From CAG-411 sp045124315 (GTDB lineage Bacteria > Bacillota > Clostridia > Lachnospirales > Lachnospiraceae): a stretch of 52,957 nucleotides of DNA. A program made the translations under genes and the position numbers. The notes beneath the pieces were generated by a model. The model made no database searches and had not been told where the DNA came from. It saw only the letters and a list, made by a program, of their open reading frames with translations. Where the stretch lies: the NCBI GenBank assembly GCA_045124315.1, contig JBGVLO010000169.1, positions 1-52,957 of the forward strand, written 5' to 3'. Position 1 is the first letter of the stretch. The number at the start of each line of letters is the position of its first letter. Of this stretch, positions 51,860 through 52,957 are shown in pieces.

Positions 51860-52832
51860 GTGGTAAAAACTATAAATAAAGGTATCGTGTATTTGTGTGG
51901 AATCATTGTGCTATTCCTTGCAGCACTTAGTGTAGTATGTTCTTGCAGGGAAAGTAGATATGAACATATTTATCATATTAAGGATGATCCGTTGCTTCAT
52001 TTGGTAGCATTTATTCTAGTATTAGTTTTTGGTGTGACGATTTTACATTTCAAAATAAAGCTTCCAAAGTTTTGGGGATTAGGTATAATTGTAATTTATG
52101 CAATCCTTGTGACTGGTATTATTTATTATCTGCAGGTAAGTCCAATTGCAGATCAGAAGAAGATTGTAGATATTGCAAAGAGTATGCAGATGGGGGATTT
52201 TTCTGCATTCAGGTCTGGTGGATATTTGGAAAAATATACCAATCAGATAGGGAGCACCTATTTCTTTTATTTGATTCATAAATTTATTCCAAATGGTTTG
52301 CAGGTGATTCGAGCAATCAATATTATTTCTTATTTTGCCAGTGTATATCTGCTTGGTCGTATTTCAAAAAAAATATTTCCTGAGTTATTATCGATATATG
52401 TAGATATTTACATACTGATGTTTTTGCCATTAGCTTTTTATATACCATTTATTTATGGGAATCTAATGGGATTTGCATGCTCCCTTTTGGCGGTGGATTT
52501 TCTGGTTTCTTATCTGGAAAATGCCAATTGGAAAAAAAACAATTGGTATGATGGTATTTGGTTCGCTTTCGGTGTTGATAAAGCAAAATTACCTGATTAC
52601 AGTTATTGCGATTATATTAGTTCTTGCGTGGCATTGCATCTGTGAAAAAAAGCTGTCATCTATAGGTGTGGCAATGTTAGTTCTGGTATCAGTAATGGGA
52701 TTGAATACGGTTGTAACTGCCAGAATGGAAGCAATATCCGGCCAAAGACTGGAAGGTGGGATACCAGCAACTGCATGGATTGCAATGGGGATGCAGAATG
52801 GACCTAGTGCAGATGGATGGTATAATACTTAA
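51860..52832 (+). pseudogene. Broken GT-C gene (family C): frameshift in A8 tract and 3' truncation
   Basis: The first part matches the protein at 36043: VSPIADQKKIVDIAKSMQ, YLEKYTNQIGSTYFFYLI and PFIYGNLMGFA correspond to DPRADQASVVNTA, YMSVYPNQVGIVYLFYW and TFIYGNLIGQA. At an A8 run near 52532-52539 the frame is lost; removing one A continues as GSLSVLIKQNYLITVIAIIL and WIAMGMQNGPSADGWYN, which again matches 36043 (WVVMGMQEGYMAYGWHN). The frame then ends at 52832, with over 200 residues of the family missing, beside a long inverted repeat. GTG 51860 is preferred, AGAGGG being 8 nt upstream; ATG 51815 overlaps the previous stop. Confidence 0.8.
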
Positions 52833-52910
52833 GGAAAGTATCATAGTCAGAGCAGTCAAAAAAAGAACAGATTTACAAAATGTAAAACTGCTCTGAGTGT
52901 GATTCTTTCC
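52833..52910. repeat. Long imperfect inverted repeat at the break of the GT-C gene
   Basis: Bases 52833-52856 and 52887-52910 are 24-base arms that are complementary at 21 positions, with one of the three exceptions being a G-U pair. The loop contains a second inverted repeat, TTTACA (52872-52877) and TGTAAA (52881-52886). It begins exactly where similarity to family C ends. The 47 bases to the end of the window show nothing I recognise. It may be the end of a mobile element that lies outside the window. Confidence 0.6.
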
Positions 52911-52957
52911 TATTGTACCAAGTTGCGACCGTGTAGCCGGTACTTATATGGAGATAG

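Overview
The window is a large, single-direction (+ strand) surface-glycan biosynthesis region. Low G+C, strong purine-rich Shine-Dalgarno sites, a BspA-type leucine-rich C-terminus and the overall gene repertoire suggest a Clostridia, probably Lachnospiraceae-like, gut anaerobe. That assignment is inference: no rRNA or marker gene is present. I find 36 intact genes, two broken genes, no tRNA or rRNA, no CRISPR array and no complete mobile element.

Region 1 (about 310-29789) reads as one long operon with no convincing internal terminator. It opens with a bitopic CARDB-like surface protein, a Wzz-type chain-length regulator and a CpsD-like partner whose Walker A lysine and Walker B aspartate are both replaced. 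Then come an NTP_transf_5 protein, a GT4, a polysaccharide pyruvyl transferase, a GT14, a Wzy-like polymerase, GT2 enzymes, two acyltransferases and a Wzx flippase. Next are a GT-D fold enzyme, a GT2, and a GT2/GT-D fusion. A duplicated [GT-C membrane protein + GT2] module follows, then another GT-C, a second pyruvyl transferase paired with an FrhB/FdhB-type iron-sulfur protein, and an acyltransferase. No priming glycosyltransferase is seen; it may lie outside the window.

Region 2 (29790-37734) starts with a structured non-coding element and a good promoter (29971-29999). It encodes a GtrB-like polyprenyl-phosphate glycosyltransferase followed by four large GT-C-like membrane proteins. The logical reading is a lipid-linked-sugar pathway: GtrB charges undecaprenyl phosphate and the GT-C enzymes transfer the sugar outside the membrane. 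No GtrA-type flippase is visible.

Region 3 (37735-42290) contains a terminator, then a class I cyclic-di-GMP riboswitch with its own terminator, controlling a 1005-residue secreted beta-helix protein with three N-terminal repeats. After it lie a decayed ABC substrate-binding-protein gene and a Uma2-family gene with its own promoter.

Region 4 (42291-52957) encodes a GT4, an acyltransferase, a 1708-residue secreted beta-helix/Ig/FnIII/LRR protein and a YfhO-like membrane protein. Last is a GT-C gene that is frameshifted in an A8 tract and cut off beside a long inverted repeat. A second copy of the structured non-coding element sits at 43598-43740; the two copies keep their architecture and loop sequences while their stem sequences differ.
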